Origin: CAYXVB01 sp964467785 | Lineage (GTDB): Bacteria > Bdellovibrionota > UBA1018 | Assembly (NCBI GenBank): GCA_964467785.1 | Contig: CAYXVB010000106.1 | Span: 1 to 12,928, forward strand | Direction: 5' to 3' | DNA length: 12,928 nt | Part shown: in pieces, positions 1 to 7,837 of the stretch | Layout: every line of letters starts with the position of its first letter | Numbering within the stretch: the stretch's first letter is position 1 | The notes under the pieces: generated by a model | Told to the model about the DNA's origin: nothing | The model's database searches: none | Seen by the model: the letters and a program-made list of their open reading frames with translations, nothing else | Position numbers and translations under genes: made by a program

Positions 1-632
1 TTTTCGAGCTCAGTCGGGAGAGGTCGACCTTCCGGAAAGAAGCGGGCCTTAAAGGCGGGATCCAATGGGTCTTTCCCAAGCTTGTCAGCTACTGATTCCA
101 GCCAGAACCATTCGATCTTGTCCTGAGTCCCATTCCATTCAGCCCAATAGTCGATGCGGCTCAGGAGGTCGTTGGGCCTGCCCTTGGAAGACAGCCACTG
201 ATTGAATGGCACAAATTCTCCGAGCTCCATTTTAGGTAGCCATTGAATAAGAGAAGCTGTGTTCAGGTCGTGGTTGCCCATGGCCAGATAGCCTTTGGCG
301 GTACCCGGGCTGTCCGTCACCCTGACGCGCTCAGGGCCGTATTTATCCAGAAGGTCCGAGACCCAGCGCACGGTACGAATGCCATAGGGGCCGCGTTTGA
401 TCAGATCGCCTTCGAAAGAGAGCATTTGGCCCTCGTTGAGCACCCAGCCTTGACCGGATGGATCCGGCGAGATCACGCCGTCATTTTGCAGCTGCTGGAA
501 GCGTTTCGGGACGCCCTCGATGTCTCCGACAATCGTCCACTCCCCGGCAAACGAAAGGGAGGCCGCGACCAGTAGTAAAAATAGACTAGTGACGCGGACC
601 AGACGGAAGCAATTTTTTTTCATTGAGATCAT
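1..632 (-). CDS. Secreted calcineurin-like metallophosphoesterase, 3' end outside window
   Basis: Read on the minus strand, an open frame runs from 632 to the window edge (about 210 residues) without a stop. Start chosen at 632 because AGAAAGG (646-640) sits 7 nt upstream; in-frame ATGs at 653 and 623 have no better ribosome site, and an in-frame TAA just above 653 closes the frame. Residues 1-29 form a signal peptide (basic start, then a Leu/Ala-rich core ending SFA before GEW), so the enzyme should be periplasmic or secreted. Metallophosphoesterase motifs appear in order: GDIEG (D37, E39), EGDLIKRGP (D76, R80) and GNHD (N120, H121). The C-terminal His motifs lie beyond the window. The usual motif I is GD-x-HG, so the Glu at 39 replaces a metal ligand. 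The family hydrolyses phosphomonoesters or phosphodiesters with two metal ions; the substrate here is unknown. It is transcribed away from the secreted genes to its right. Confidence 0.85.
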   Translation of the reverse strand, partial: MISMKKNCFRLVRVTSLFLLLVAASLSFAGEWTIVGDIEGVPKRFQQLQNDGVISPDPSGQGWVLNEGQMLSFEGDLIKRGPYGIRTVRWVSDLLDKYGPERVRVTDSPGTAKGYLAMGNHDLNTASLIQWLPKMELGEFVPFNQWLSSKGRPNDLLSRIDYWAEWNGTQDKIEWFWLESVADKLGKDPLDPAFKARFFPEGRPLPTELE

Positions 633-799
633 CGCGGAACCTTTCTGACCCATGGCTTATCGTAACAATTCGCGAGGAAATTTATCTACCTTAGAATGCA
701 TTATCGCCTGGACGCGGCACGCCCCATTTCGAGGCAATAGTCACTCGCGCTTTCGCTTGCGCTAGATTCAAATTCGGCGTCAAAACCTCAACGGTTGGA

Positions 800-815
800 G
801 ACCGCGGAAGCGGTC
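800..815 (+). other. Perfect 6-bp hairpin with GNRA-type loop
   Basis: GACCGC (800-805), loop GGAA (806-809), GCGGTC (810-815). The stem is perfect and G+C rich, and on the plus strand the loop fits the stable GNRA tetraloop class. No U-run follows on the plus strand, so it is not a classical terminator for that strand. It lies about 150 nt upstream of the ATG at 968 and could belong to a structured 5' leader or a small RNA; this is inference. Confidence 0.45.
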
Positions 816-832
816 GTCGCCCATTCTGACTT

Positions 833-867
833 TGGCCTAAAAAGGGCAACCAAGTCTTAATAGGCCA
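833..867 (+). other. 7-bp inverted repeat with 21-nt loop
   Basis: TGGCCTA (833-839) is the exact reverse complement of TAGGCCA (861-867), with a further T-G and T-A pair possible outside. The 21-nt loop is A-rich. It stands 17 nt after the 800-815 hairpin and about 100 nt before the likely start at 968. It may be a leader RNA stem or a protein-binding site. No sequence family recognised. Confidence 0.35.
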
Positions 868-967
868 GACCGAATCCCGACGACGGCACCTCAAGATGGA
901 GCGTCTCTATTCCGACCTGATATTTGAAATGGAATGGCTATTTGTGCACCGAGTGTTCGGGCAATTC

Positions 968-1843
968 ATGGATTTTCCGAAGCCGGCTCTGATCACTATC
1001 TTCCTCACGATGTCCCTTGGAACCGGTGCCTATGGTTCTTCCTCCGATAAGTGCACCACACTTTGGGGAGGCCTTCGTCCGGCGGGAAAATACGCGGGCG
1101 AAATTACCTACTCTGGCTTTCGAGTCATATCTGAGCCGGCCGAGTACCTCAGATTGATCGAGAACAAGGAGACACAGGCCACTGAGCTCAAGATTAGCGG
1201 GCTAAAAGGAAGAATCCTAAGAGGAGTTTCTGAAAAGGACTTTGAGAGCCTAAGTCCAAACTCGGATCGAAAGCTCGTCATGTTCATGGGAGAGGACGGC
1301 TTGCAATCGCTGTTAGGCAAAAGTGGGCCCGAAATGCTTAAGGTGATCGGCTACCCCGAAAGCGATATCCTCAAGATGGCCTCGGATGGGACGATTTTCA
1401 GGCTCTTCGTCTTCAAATCGCAAGAACAGGTTGCACCCGCGACCTGGGAGAACCTTCCCGGTTTAGCACAGTCCGCATATCCGGACTCCGACCTCGGAAA
1501 CATCATACGGCAACACCTTCCGAGCCTCATCAAACACTCGGGCCCTGAAGGCTACAATGCAATCATGAAAGAGGCCCCGAGCCAGATTGCCCGGGAATCA
1601 AAAATGACCCTGCAACAACTGACTGAAAACAAGCTTGAGCTTTGGGCCGTACGCAAGTTCCTTCATGACGTACTGAACCTCAACGAGCTTTATATGGGAG
1701 ATGGGTACACTTACTTCTATTCGAATCCTAGCGAAGGAGAGCCCGCAGCTTTGACACGCGGCCTTAAGGAGTATTTCGGACTCAATGTACCCACGAAGTC
1801 ATTCGGTAATTCAGGCATTTTGGAACTCAAGGATCTACGATAA
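968..1843 (+). CDS. Secreted protein of unknown function
   Basis: I do not recognise this family. The open frame begins at 896, but the ATG at 968 is preferred because residues 1-23 from there form a signal peptide (MDFPKP, then a hydrophobic core ending TGAYG before SSSDKC); starting upstream would bury that signal. No strong ribosome site is visible for any candidate start. The mature protein, about 268 residues, begins SSSDKCTTLW, with one Cys close to the new N-terminus but no lipobox. It is soluble-looking, mixed alpha/beta in composition, without membrane segments or repeats, and I see no catalytic motif. Base composition is low for this window: 24 of 60 bases are G/C in 1201-1260, against 45 of 60 in 5161-5220. 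It lies 90 nt upstream of another secreted orphan (1934) on the same strand. Real gene: fairly sure; exact start: less so. Confidence 0.75.
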   Translation: MDFPKPALITIFLTMSLGTGAYGSSSDKCTTLWGGLRPAGKYAGEITYSGFRVISEPAEYLRLIENKETQATELKISGLKGRILRGVSEKDFESLSPNSDRKLVMFMGEDGLQSLLGKSGPEMLKVIGYPESDILKMASDGTIFRLFVFKSQEQVAPATWENLPGLAQSAYPDSDLGNIIRQHLPSLIKHSGPEGYNAIMKEAPSQIARESKMTLQQLTENKLELWAVRKFLHDVLNLNELYMGDGYTYFYSNPSEGEPAALTRGLKEYFGLNVPTKSFGNSGILELKDLR

Positions 1844-1933
1844 GAAATGCGGAGCCGCCCGTTCGGCCCTAGGCCCTTGAAACCCCGCCCCTTCCGATTC
1901 AACAGATTCCAATAATAATCCGATGAAAAACAA

Positions 1934-3207
1934 GTGAAACCGGGCTTTTTCCTGCCACTCATTCTCGTGCTCACGGCGCTCCTACCCTCCGCGGGCCTGG
2001 GTTCGGATGCGCCGCTGGGCCTCGCATCCTGCGAAAGTCTTTACCGCGCGATTCCGCCTGCCCCAGCCGCTCCTCTCGCGGCGCTTCGTCAGACATTTCC
2101 TCAGATCGCCGACCCCATAAATCTCGCCGCGAGAACCGGCCATCCGAATGCATCCGTCCCTGAAAACAAGGCCGGGGTGGAGTGGCTCAAGTCGACACTC
2201 TCCGGTCTCAAGGACAACCCGGACTTCCGCTTCAAGGACCGAACCAGCGAATTCCTTTTCAGGCGGAAACGCGACCAAAGAATCGAACAGCTCCTCGAGC
2301 GCCTCAAAGTCATTGAGTCCCGTGGTTATCCCCAGTCGGAGACCATTGATGTCGCGGACGAGATCCTGGAATTCATGGACCGGCTCGACCCCGAATTGAA
2401 TATGGATCTCTTCTTAAAACATCTGGAATCTCTGCCGGGTCTGAAGGGCGGAAAGATCGATCTTCCCGAGGCCACCACCCGCCAAATCCGCGACCTGGCC
2501 CATCGGAACTACGCCGAGAAGGTGATCGATGGCGAAGTCCGTCGCCGCAACCGGATCGCGGCGGACGAAGCATTGATCGCGGCGCTCTCAGCGAAACTCA
2601 AGGAACTAGGCAGCCCCATCAACGTAAGGGAGCAGCTCAGAAAATTCGAGTACGGGAACGCCTTCCAATATGATCGGGATGTGGATTCCTATATCGTGAC
2701 AAACGGCCTCAAGATTCCGGCCGTTCAATCAAACCGGGTCATCCTCCTGGCCCCCGGGGAAATTCCTATCCGGGCCTTGGCCGAAGCCGTCCTTTTCAAC
2801 ATCGAACCCGCCGGCCTCAGCTCCAGGCACCTTCTGGCGGATGGAACCGTAATGGACCGGAACCGCTTCTTCGCTCACGACTTCAATCACATGAGACTCA
2901 CCCGACACGATCCGCTCTCCGGTCAACTGACCACGAAGAGCAAAGAGGAAAAGCTCGGGATCCTGCGATCCATTGACGCCATCGAGGAACCCACGCGCAG
3001 GGTCGCCGCGGAATACGCCCTGATGATCGCGCTGCGCGAGCATCCTTCCAAACTGATGGATTCCGATTCCGCGAATTTCGGACGCAAGATCGCACTTGAA
3101 ATTCGCTCCNNNNNNNNNNGGGAGGACCCGAACTCTCCCAAGACGAGGCGCAGTGGCTCGCCCGGTGGTGGGTAGAGCATCTGCCCTCCTCCATCCGGAA
3201 TCCGTGA
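1934..3207 (+). CDS. Secreted protein of unknown function, interrupted by assembly gap
   Basis: Family not recognised. A GTG at 1934 opens a frame with a signal peptide (KPGFF, then LPLILVLTALL, ending near AGLGS). 392 residues are readable before the Ns at 3110-3119. The mature start holds SCESLY. The middle is charged and helical (about residues 90-230), with Arg/Lys-rich stretches such as FRRKRDQR. Near residue 315-325 there is FFAHDFNHM, a His/Asp cluster that might bind metal; this is only a suggestion. Read literally through ten Ns the frame stops at 3173-3175 with a Gly/Arg/Ser-rich tail. A different frame after the gap reads ELSQDEAQWLARWWVEHLP and stops at 3205-3207, which looks far more like a protein end, so I place the true end there. 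An ATG at 1923 gives only MKNK before TGA, overlapping the GTG. The gap makes any full-length translation provisional. Confidence 0.7.
3110..3119. other. Assembly gap (10 N)
   Basis: Ten consecutive Ns inside the gene that starts at 1934. A round number of Ns is usually a placeholder for a gap of unknown size, so distances and reading frames across it should not be trusted. The frames on the two sides would join naturally if the true gap length leaves remainder 2 when divided by 3; ten leaves remainder 1. Confidence 0.98.
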
Positions 3208-3275
3208 CAGGCGCCCGCCCACTTCTCGATCCCCATTATAAGTCGGATAACGCATCCCCTCTATTCGCCCGACGC

Positions 3276-3303
3276 TTGCCTTTTTCACTCGCCTTGTTAG
3301 AGT
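3276..3303 (+). promoter_or_regulatory. Candidate sigma70-type promoter for smc
   Basis: TTGCCT (3276-3281, 4 of 6 to TTGACA), a 16-nt spacer, then TAGAGT (3298-3303, 4 of 6 to TATAAT) preceded by TG one base upstream (3295-3296), as in an extended -10 element. A transcript would begin near 3310, leaving a leader of about 35 nt with the GGGGAGAG ribosome site. Judged by eye only. Confidence 0.35.
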
Positions 3304-3346
3304 GGCGGGGTTCCAAAAAAAGTGTGCTCGGGGGAGAGCTTTATCT

Positions 3347-6300
3347 ATGCGCGTCAAGCGTCTGGAAATTCAGGGATTTAAGTCGTTCAAAGACAAGACC
3401 GTGGTCCATTTTGACCATGGCATCACCGGCATCGTCGGACCGAACGGCTGCGGCAAATCCAATATCGTCGACGCGTTCTTCTGGGTCATGGGCGAGCAGT
3501 CGTACAAGCACATGCGCGGCAGTGGCTCGGACGACCTGATCTTCAACGGTTCCTCAAAATACAATCCGCTGGGCATGGCCGAGGCCACCCTTGTCATGGA
3601 GATCGATACCCCGGTGGACACGGAGCATGCTCCGGCCGGCGCGTCGGTCGAGCCAATCCACAAACCCAAGGAAATCTCCGTCACCCGCCGGCTTTATCGC
3701 GGGGGCGAGGGCGAGTACTTCGTCAACGGCGTCTCCGCCCGTCTCAAGGACATCCAGGAACTCTTCATGGATACGGGCGTGGGCGCCAAAGGCTACTCCG
3801 TCATCGAGCAGGGGCAGATCGGCAAGATCGTCAACTCCAAGCCCGAAGAGCGCCGCCTCCTGATCGAAGAAGCCGCCGGCATCGCCAAGTACAAGGCGCG
3901 CAAAAAAGAATCGCTCCGCAAGATGGAAGCGGCGCAGACTAACCTCGCGCGCCTCACCGACATCATCCAGGAAATTGAGCGCAGCCTAGGCTCCCTCGAG
4001 CGCCAGGCCCAGAAAGCTCAGCAGGCCAAGCGCATCAAGGGCGAACTCCTTGAAAAGGAAATGACCTGGGGCCGCCGCAAGATGCGGGTGCTCACCCAAA
4101 AGCTCGAAACACTGCGCACCCAAAAGGAAGCGCTCGAAACCGAGCTCATCTCCCTGCGCGCCGAGCTCTCCACGATCGAAACCTCGGTCGAAGCCGAGCG
4201 CATCACGCATCTCACCGACACCAAGACCGCCGAAGCGCTCCAGGCCCGCATCCAGCAGGTCAGCGACGACCTCACCCATGAAAAGAGCGCGCTCGACCTC
4301 TCCCGCCGCCGCCAGAGCGACCTCAACGCCCAGCTCGATGCCCTGACCTCCGAAAAGTCCGAGCTTGAAACCTCGATCGCGGAGGAACAGCTCCGCCTCG
4401 ACGAGCAGGAGGCCGAAGCCTCCGGCGCCAATGGCGTGTTCGACGAGACCTCCCGCCAGGCGCAGACGATGAACGACGAAGTCCGCAACCTTCGTCAGCA
4501 GGCCGATACGGCCCGCCGCCAGCACGAAAACTACAAGCGCGAGCTCATGCAGGGCATCAGCCACGCATCCGGCCTCACCTCGCGCGCCGCTTCGCTATTG
4601 AGCCGCATCGAATCGGCCGAAGCCCAGCTCGCGCGCCTCGCCGAGCAGATCACGGAGCAGAACGAAAGGCTCTCTTCCATCCAGGAAGAGTCCGAAAAGT
4701 CCCAGCTCGCGGCCTCCGAAACCGAGAGTCGCCGCGACGAGCTCAAGAGCGAGCTCGATCTCTTTGTCCAGCAGGTCCGCGCGCAGGACCAGGGCATCCG
4801 CGAGCTCGAACGCAATCGCGATCAGGCCAATCGCGCCTACACTCAGGTCCGCTCCAAGCTCGAAAGCCTTGAGGAGCTAGCCGCCGCTCACGAAGGCCTC
4901 GGCGACGCCTCCAAGACCGCGCTGGACTGGGCCCGCGACAACGGCAAGTCCCTCCGTCCGCTGGCCGATCTCCTCGAGGTCGAAGCCGGGTACGAAACCG
5001 CCCTCGAAGGCTGGCTTGAGAGCCGCCTCGAAAACCTCATCTCCACTGACCCAGCCGTGGCGGTCGAAGCGATTGCCCGCGTCCGCGACGAGGAACAGGG
5101 CCGGATCGCCGTGCAGATCGGCAATTCGGACGACGCCTCCGCGGCCCGCGGCGACGCGGCCTCCGTCCGCGCCGCGCTCGAGCAGGCCGGCTTCGAGCTC
5201 GCCGGCGAGCTCTCGCAGTTCGTCAAGGCCCAGGGCGACTCAGTCCGCGGCTTCGCGGACCGCTCGATCTCGGGCGTATTTGTCGTCAGTTCCATGGAGC
5301 CGATGGCGGCGTTCCTCTCCGCTCAGGGCCTCGCCCGACTTCAGGGATGGGGCGTGGTGAGCCGCGACGGCGGCGCGCTCGACCCCAACGGCACGCTCCG
5401 CGGCGGCAGCCAGAAGACGGACGGCGCCGCGAGTCTCATGCGCCGTAAAAACGCCATCGCCGAGTTGCAGGCCCAGGTCAATGCGGCCAAGGAGACCCTC
5501 GATAACTCCGAGAACTCTCTTGCCGACGCCCGCGCCGCTCTTGAAAACGCGCGCAATCGCCAACACGAGCTGCAGCAGGAAGTCCAACAGCTTGAGATCC
5601 AGGCCGCGGCCCAGCAGCGCGATGTGCATCAAGCAAGCCGCGCCCTGCGCGAAGCCGAGCAACAGCTCACCAACATCAATCGCGACCGCGAACGTGCCGA
5701 GCATGACGCCACCGCGGCCCGCGAAGAACGCGCCCAAATCGAGGAGAACCTGCAGGAATTCGTCTCCTCGCGCTCGGATCTCGAAGCCAAGATCGCCGAA
5801 GGCGAGGCCGTCCTCTCCGCACAGGACGAAGCCGTGCGCGCCCGCGAAGCCGAGCTCCAGTCGATCAAGATCCGCGAAGCTGAGCTCCGTGAACGCGCCA
5901 ACAGCCTCAAGCGCGAAATGGAAAGCTCCCGCTCCCTGATCGCCGACCGCCAGCGCCGCATGGCCGAGATCAACCGCACCCTCGACCGCGCGTCGGGCGA
6001 GCGCGAGCAGTTCTCCGGCGGCGAGGCCGAGATGCAGCTCAAGATCGAGGAGCTCATCACCGTCCTCTCCGCGGCCCGCGAGGAGTACGCGACGATCAAG
6101 GACCGCATCGAGAAGTCCAGCTCCGTCATCAACGGCGGCATCGAGCGCGTCAAGGTGCTCCACAAATCCGGCGACCGCAAAACTTCCGAAGCCAACCACC
6201 TCGCCATCGAGATCGAAAAGATCAACTCCGACGTCCAGCATCTCACCCAGAACCTAGAAGAGAAGTACGGCGTCGGCTGCCTCAACTCCGACGCCTTTGC

Positions 6301-7036
6301 GCCCGTGATGGTGCCTGAGCAGGAGGAGATGGCCGCACCCGTCGTGACGGCCGAGATGACCGCCGAAGAGGAGCAGATCCTTTCCGAAGAGGTCGAACGC
6401 CTCCGTGAACGCCTCCGCCGTCTCGGCGAGGTCAATCCGAACGCCATCGAGGAGTACGAGGAGCTCAAGAAGCGCTATGACTTCCTCATGACCGAGAAAT
6501 CCGATCTCGAGCGCTCCATCGAGAACCTCCAGGAAGCCATCGAGCACATCAACAAAACCTCGGTCGAGCGCTTTAAGCGCGCATTCGAAGCGATCGCGGA
6601 TCGCTTTGAGCGACTCTTCCCCATCATCTTTGGTGGCGGCCAGGCCAAACTCTCGCTCGTCTACCCAGAGGGCGTCTCTCCGGCCACCGGCGACATCCTC
6701 GAGGCCGGCGTGGACATCCTTGCGCAACCTCCGGGCAAGAAAGTCGTCAACATCGGGCTGCTCTCCGGCGGCGAAAAAGCCCTCACCGCCGTGTCGCTCA
6801 TCTTCGCGATCTTCATGGTCAAGCCGTCGCCGTTCTGCGTGCTCGACGAAGTCGACGCGCCGCTCGACGATGCCAACATCGGCAAATTCAATGCGCTACT
6901 CCGTGAAATGTCGGCCAAGAGCCAGTTCATCGTCATCACCCACAATAAAAAGACGATGGAGCTCAACGACACGCTCTATGGCGTGACCATGGAAGAGCCC
7001 GGCGTCTCCAAAATGGTCTCCATCGAGATGCATTGA
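3347..7036 (+). CDS. smc: Chromosome segregation/condensation ATPase SMC
   Basis: SMC dimers with ScpA/ScpB load near the origin and align the chromosome arms using ATP. The 1229-residue product has the full architecture. The N-terminal head carries Walker A GPNGCGKS (31-38) and the Q-loop at WVMGEQS (46-52). The first coiled coil spans about 170-510 and the hinge about 515-690, with its glycine-rich DGGALDPNGTLRGGS (674-688). The second coiled coil runs to about 1060. The C-terminal head has the LSGGEKALTA signature (from 1139), Walker B with D1167/E1168 (LDEVDAPLDD) and the ITHNK switch His. The frame is open from 3302, but ATG 3347 is the start: it gives the classical MRVKRLEIQGFKSF and has GGGGAGAG (3331-3338) 8 nt upstream. 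Two local features stand out: a Pro/Ala-rich insert at about 87-108 before EISVTRR, and an acidic linker around 985-1010. lolA follows after 11 nt; scpA and scpB are not in the window. Confidence 0.98.
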   Translation: MRVKRLEIQGFKSFKDKTVVHFDHGITGIVGPNGCGKSNIVDAFFWVMGEQSYKHMRGSGSDDLIFNGSSKYNPLGMAEATLVMEIDTPVDTEHAPAGASVEPIHKPKEISVTRRLYRGGEGEYFVNGVSARLKDIQELFMDTGVGAKGYSVIEQGQIGKIVNSKPEERRLLIEEAAGIAKYKARKKESLRKMEAAQTNLARLTDIIQEIERSLGSLERQAQKAQQAKRIKGELLEKEMTWGRRKMRVLTQKLETLRTQKEALETELISLRAELSTIETSVEAERITHLTDTKTAEALQARIQQVSDDLTHEKSALDLSRRRQSDLNAQLDALTSEKSELETSIAEEQLRLDEQEAEASGANGVFDETSRQAQTMNDEVRNLRQQADTARRQHENYKRELMQGISHASGLTSRAASLLSRIESAEAQLARLAEQITEQNERLSSIQEESEKSQLAASETESRRDELKSELDLFVQQVRAQDQGIRELERNRDQANRAYTQVRSKLESLEELAAAHEGLGDASKTALDWARDNGKSLRPLADLLEVEAGYETALEGWLESRLENLISTDPAVAVEAIARVRDEEQGRIAVQIGNSDDASAARGDAASVRAALEQAGFELAGELSQFVKAQGDSVRGFADRSISGVFVVSSMEPMAAFLSAQGLARLQGWGVVSRDGGALDPNGTLRGGSQKTDGAASLMRRKNAIAELQAQVNAAKETLDNSENSLADARAALENARNRQHELQQEVQQLEIQAAAQQRDVHQASRALREAEQQLTNINRDRERAEHDATAAREERAQIEENLQEFVSSRSDLEAKIAEGEAVLSAQDEAVRAREAELQSIKIREAELRERANSLKREMESSRSLIADRQRRMAEINRTLDRASGEREQFSGGEAEMQLKIEELITVLSAAREEYATIKDRIEKSSSVINGGIERVKVLHKSGDRKTSEANHLAIEIEKINSDVQHLTQNLEEKYGVGCLNSDAFAPVMVPEQEEMAAPVVTAEMTAEEEQILSEEVERLRERLRRLGEVNPNAIEEYEELKKRYDFLMTEKSDLERSIENLQEAIEHINKTSVERFKRAFEAIADRFERLFPIIFGGGQAKLSLVYPEGVSPATGDILEAGVDILAQPPGKKVVNIGLLSGGEKALTAVSLIFAIFMVKPSPFCVLDEVDAPLDDANIGKFNALLREMSAKSQFIVITHNKKTMELNDTLYGVTMEEPGVSKMVSIEMH

Positions 7037-7047
7037 GAAGGCTCCCG

Positions 7048-7755
7048 ATGAAGCAGCGCAAGCTCGCAGTCGCAATCGCTCTCGTCTTTGCCCTCCCCGC
7101 GGCCGCCTTCGCGACGCCCAAGGGGAAGCAGAAAGCGAAAGCCCCGGCGGCGACACACGCTTCTCCGACCGCAGCCCATCCACTTCCCGCCCTATTGGAG
7201 GAAGTCGAGGCCAAGTACTCCAAAGCCAGCACGCTCGAAGCGAAGTTCGACCAGATCACCCACAGCGCGGCCATGGGCACTACTAAGACGAGCTCCGGGA
7301 TCATCATGGTCAAGCGCCCTAACAAAGTGCGCTGGGAAACGCTCAAACCGGACAAGAGTTTGCTCGTCAGCGACGGCCGAAAATTCTGGTTCTACACCCC
7401 CCCATTCGATGAAAGCGAAAAAGGCCAGGTCATTGAGAAGCGGTCTTCGGACGTGCAATCCAAACTCGCCCAAGCCCTGCTTTCAGGATCGTTTTCCACA
7501 GCTCGCGACATGAAAGTGCGCGAGGAGCGCCCTGCCATCTTTTCGCTCACTCCGAAACCCGGTTCCGCAGGCACCGTCATGAAAGCGCTCATCGAGATCG
7601 ATACCGCAAGCCGGACTATCAAACGCGTCGAGCTGGAACACCAGGACGGCAACCGAGCCGAAATCTCGCTTAGTGAGATCGTCCTGGGCAAGGATGCGGA
7701 TGACCGCTACTTCGTTTTCGACGCTCCCCCCGGCACAGACGTCATCCGGCATTAA
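7048..7755 (+). CDS. lolA: Outer-membrane lipoprotein carrier protein LolA
   Basis: LolA is the periplasmic chaperone that takes lipoproteins released by the LolCDE transporter to the outer membrane. The 235-residue product has a signal peptide (MKQRK, hydrophobic core, cleavage near AFA/TPKG), then a Lys/Ala/Pro-rich spacer to about residue 45. The LolA fold follows: LEAKFDQ near the start, GIIMVKRPNKVRWE (the typical G-x-hydrophobic-hydrophobic-x-K/R-P-x-K/R-hydrophobic-R strand pair), LLVSDGRKFWFYTP, then the C-terminal strands ending with the DRYFVFDAPPGTDVI pattern. The frame can be extended to a TTG at 7033, but ATG 7048 has GAGAAGG (7035-7041) 6 nt upstream and begins the signal peptide cleanly. 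It starts 11 nt after the smc stop, so co-transcription with smc is likely. It is the strongest sign of a double-membrane cell in the window. Confidence 0.93.
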   Translation: MKQRKLAVAIALVFALPAAAFATPKGKQKAKAPAATHASPTAAHPLPALLEEVEAKYSKASTLEAKFDQITHSAAMGTTKTSSGIIMVKRPNKVRWETLKPDKSLLVSDGRKFWFYTPPFDESEKGQVIEKRSSDVQSKLAQALLSGSFSTARDMKVREERPAIFSLTPKPGSAGTVMKALIEIDTASRTIKRVELEHQDGNRAEISLSEIVLGKDADDRYFVFDAPPGTDVIRH

Positions 7756-7813
7756 TACGACCAGCCTGATTGCAGCCTCGCGAGCCGTCCGACTCCTCCG
7801 GCAGGCGCGGCGA

Positions 7814-7837
7814 TCGACCTGATCCAGATGAGGTCGA
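7814..7837. repeat. Inverted repeat between lolA and the hemerythrin gene
   Basis: TCGACCT (7814-7820) and its exact reverse complement AGGTCGA (7831-7837) are separated by 10 nt. On the plus strand CGTTTTGC follows, a short T run, so it might be a weak terminator for smc-lolA. Its position 21 nt before the ATG at 7859 would also suit an operator. I cannot choose between these from sequence. Confidence 0.35.

Larger units (their letters stand above)
633..967. other. Divergent intergenic region, no supported gene
   Basis: This interval separates the minus-strand phosphoesterase from the plus-strand gene at 968. I see no convincing gene in it: the minus-strand frame at 691-894 is Arg/Pro-rich with no family character. 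It must hold the promoters of both neighbours. TAGAAT at 692-697 is a good -10 match on the plus strand but has no good -35 at 16-18 nt, so I do not call it. Two hairpins (800-815 and 833-867) are listed separately. Confidence 0.6.

Noticed and set aside
243..575. 110-codon plus-strand frame
   Set aside because: It is antisense to the metallophosphoesterase, whose signal peptide and ordered motifs identify the real coding strand.
691..894. 67-codon minus-strand frame in the divergent interval
   Set aside because: Arg/Pro-rich composition, no ribosome site or family resemblance, and it overlaps both hairpins.
3096..3539. Plus-strand frame running through the Ns into smc
   Set aside because: It depends on the placeholder length of the gap and overlaps the SMC Walker A region in another frame.
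5240..6241. 333-codon open frame on the minus strand inside smc
   Set aside because: It lies wholly within a certain gene. Strong GC-ending codon bias in smc removes stops from the opposite strand, and the product is a Leu/Gly/Asp-rich mirror of coiled-coil codons with no family character.
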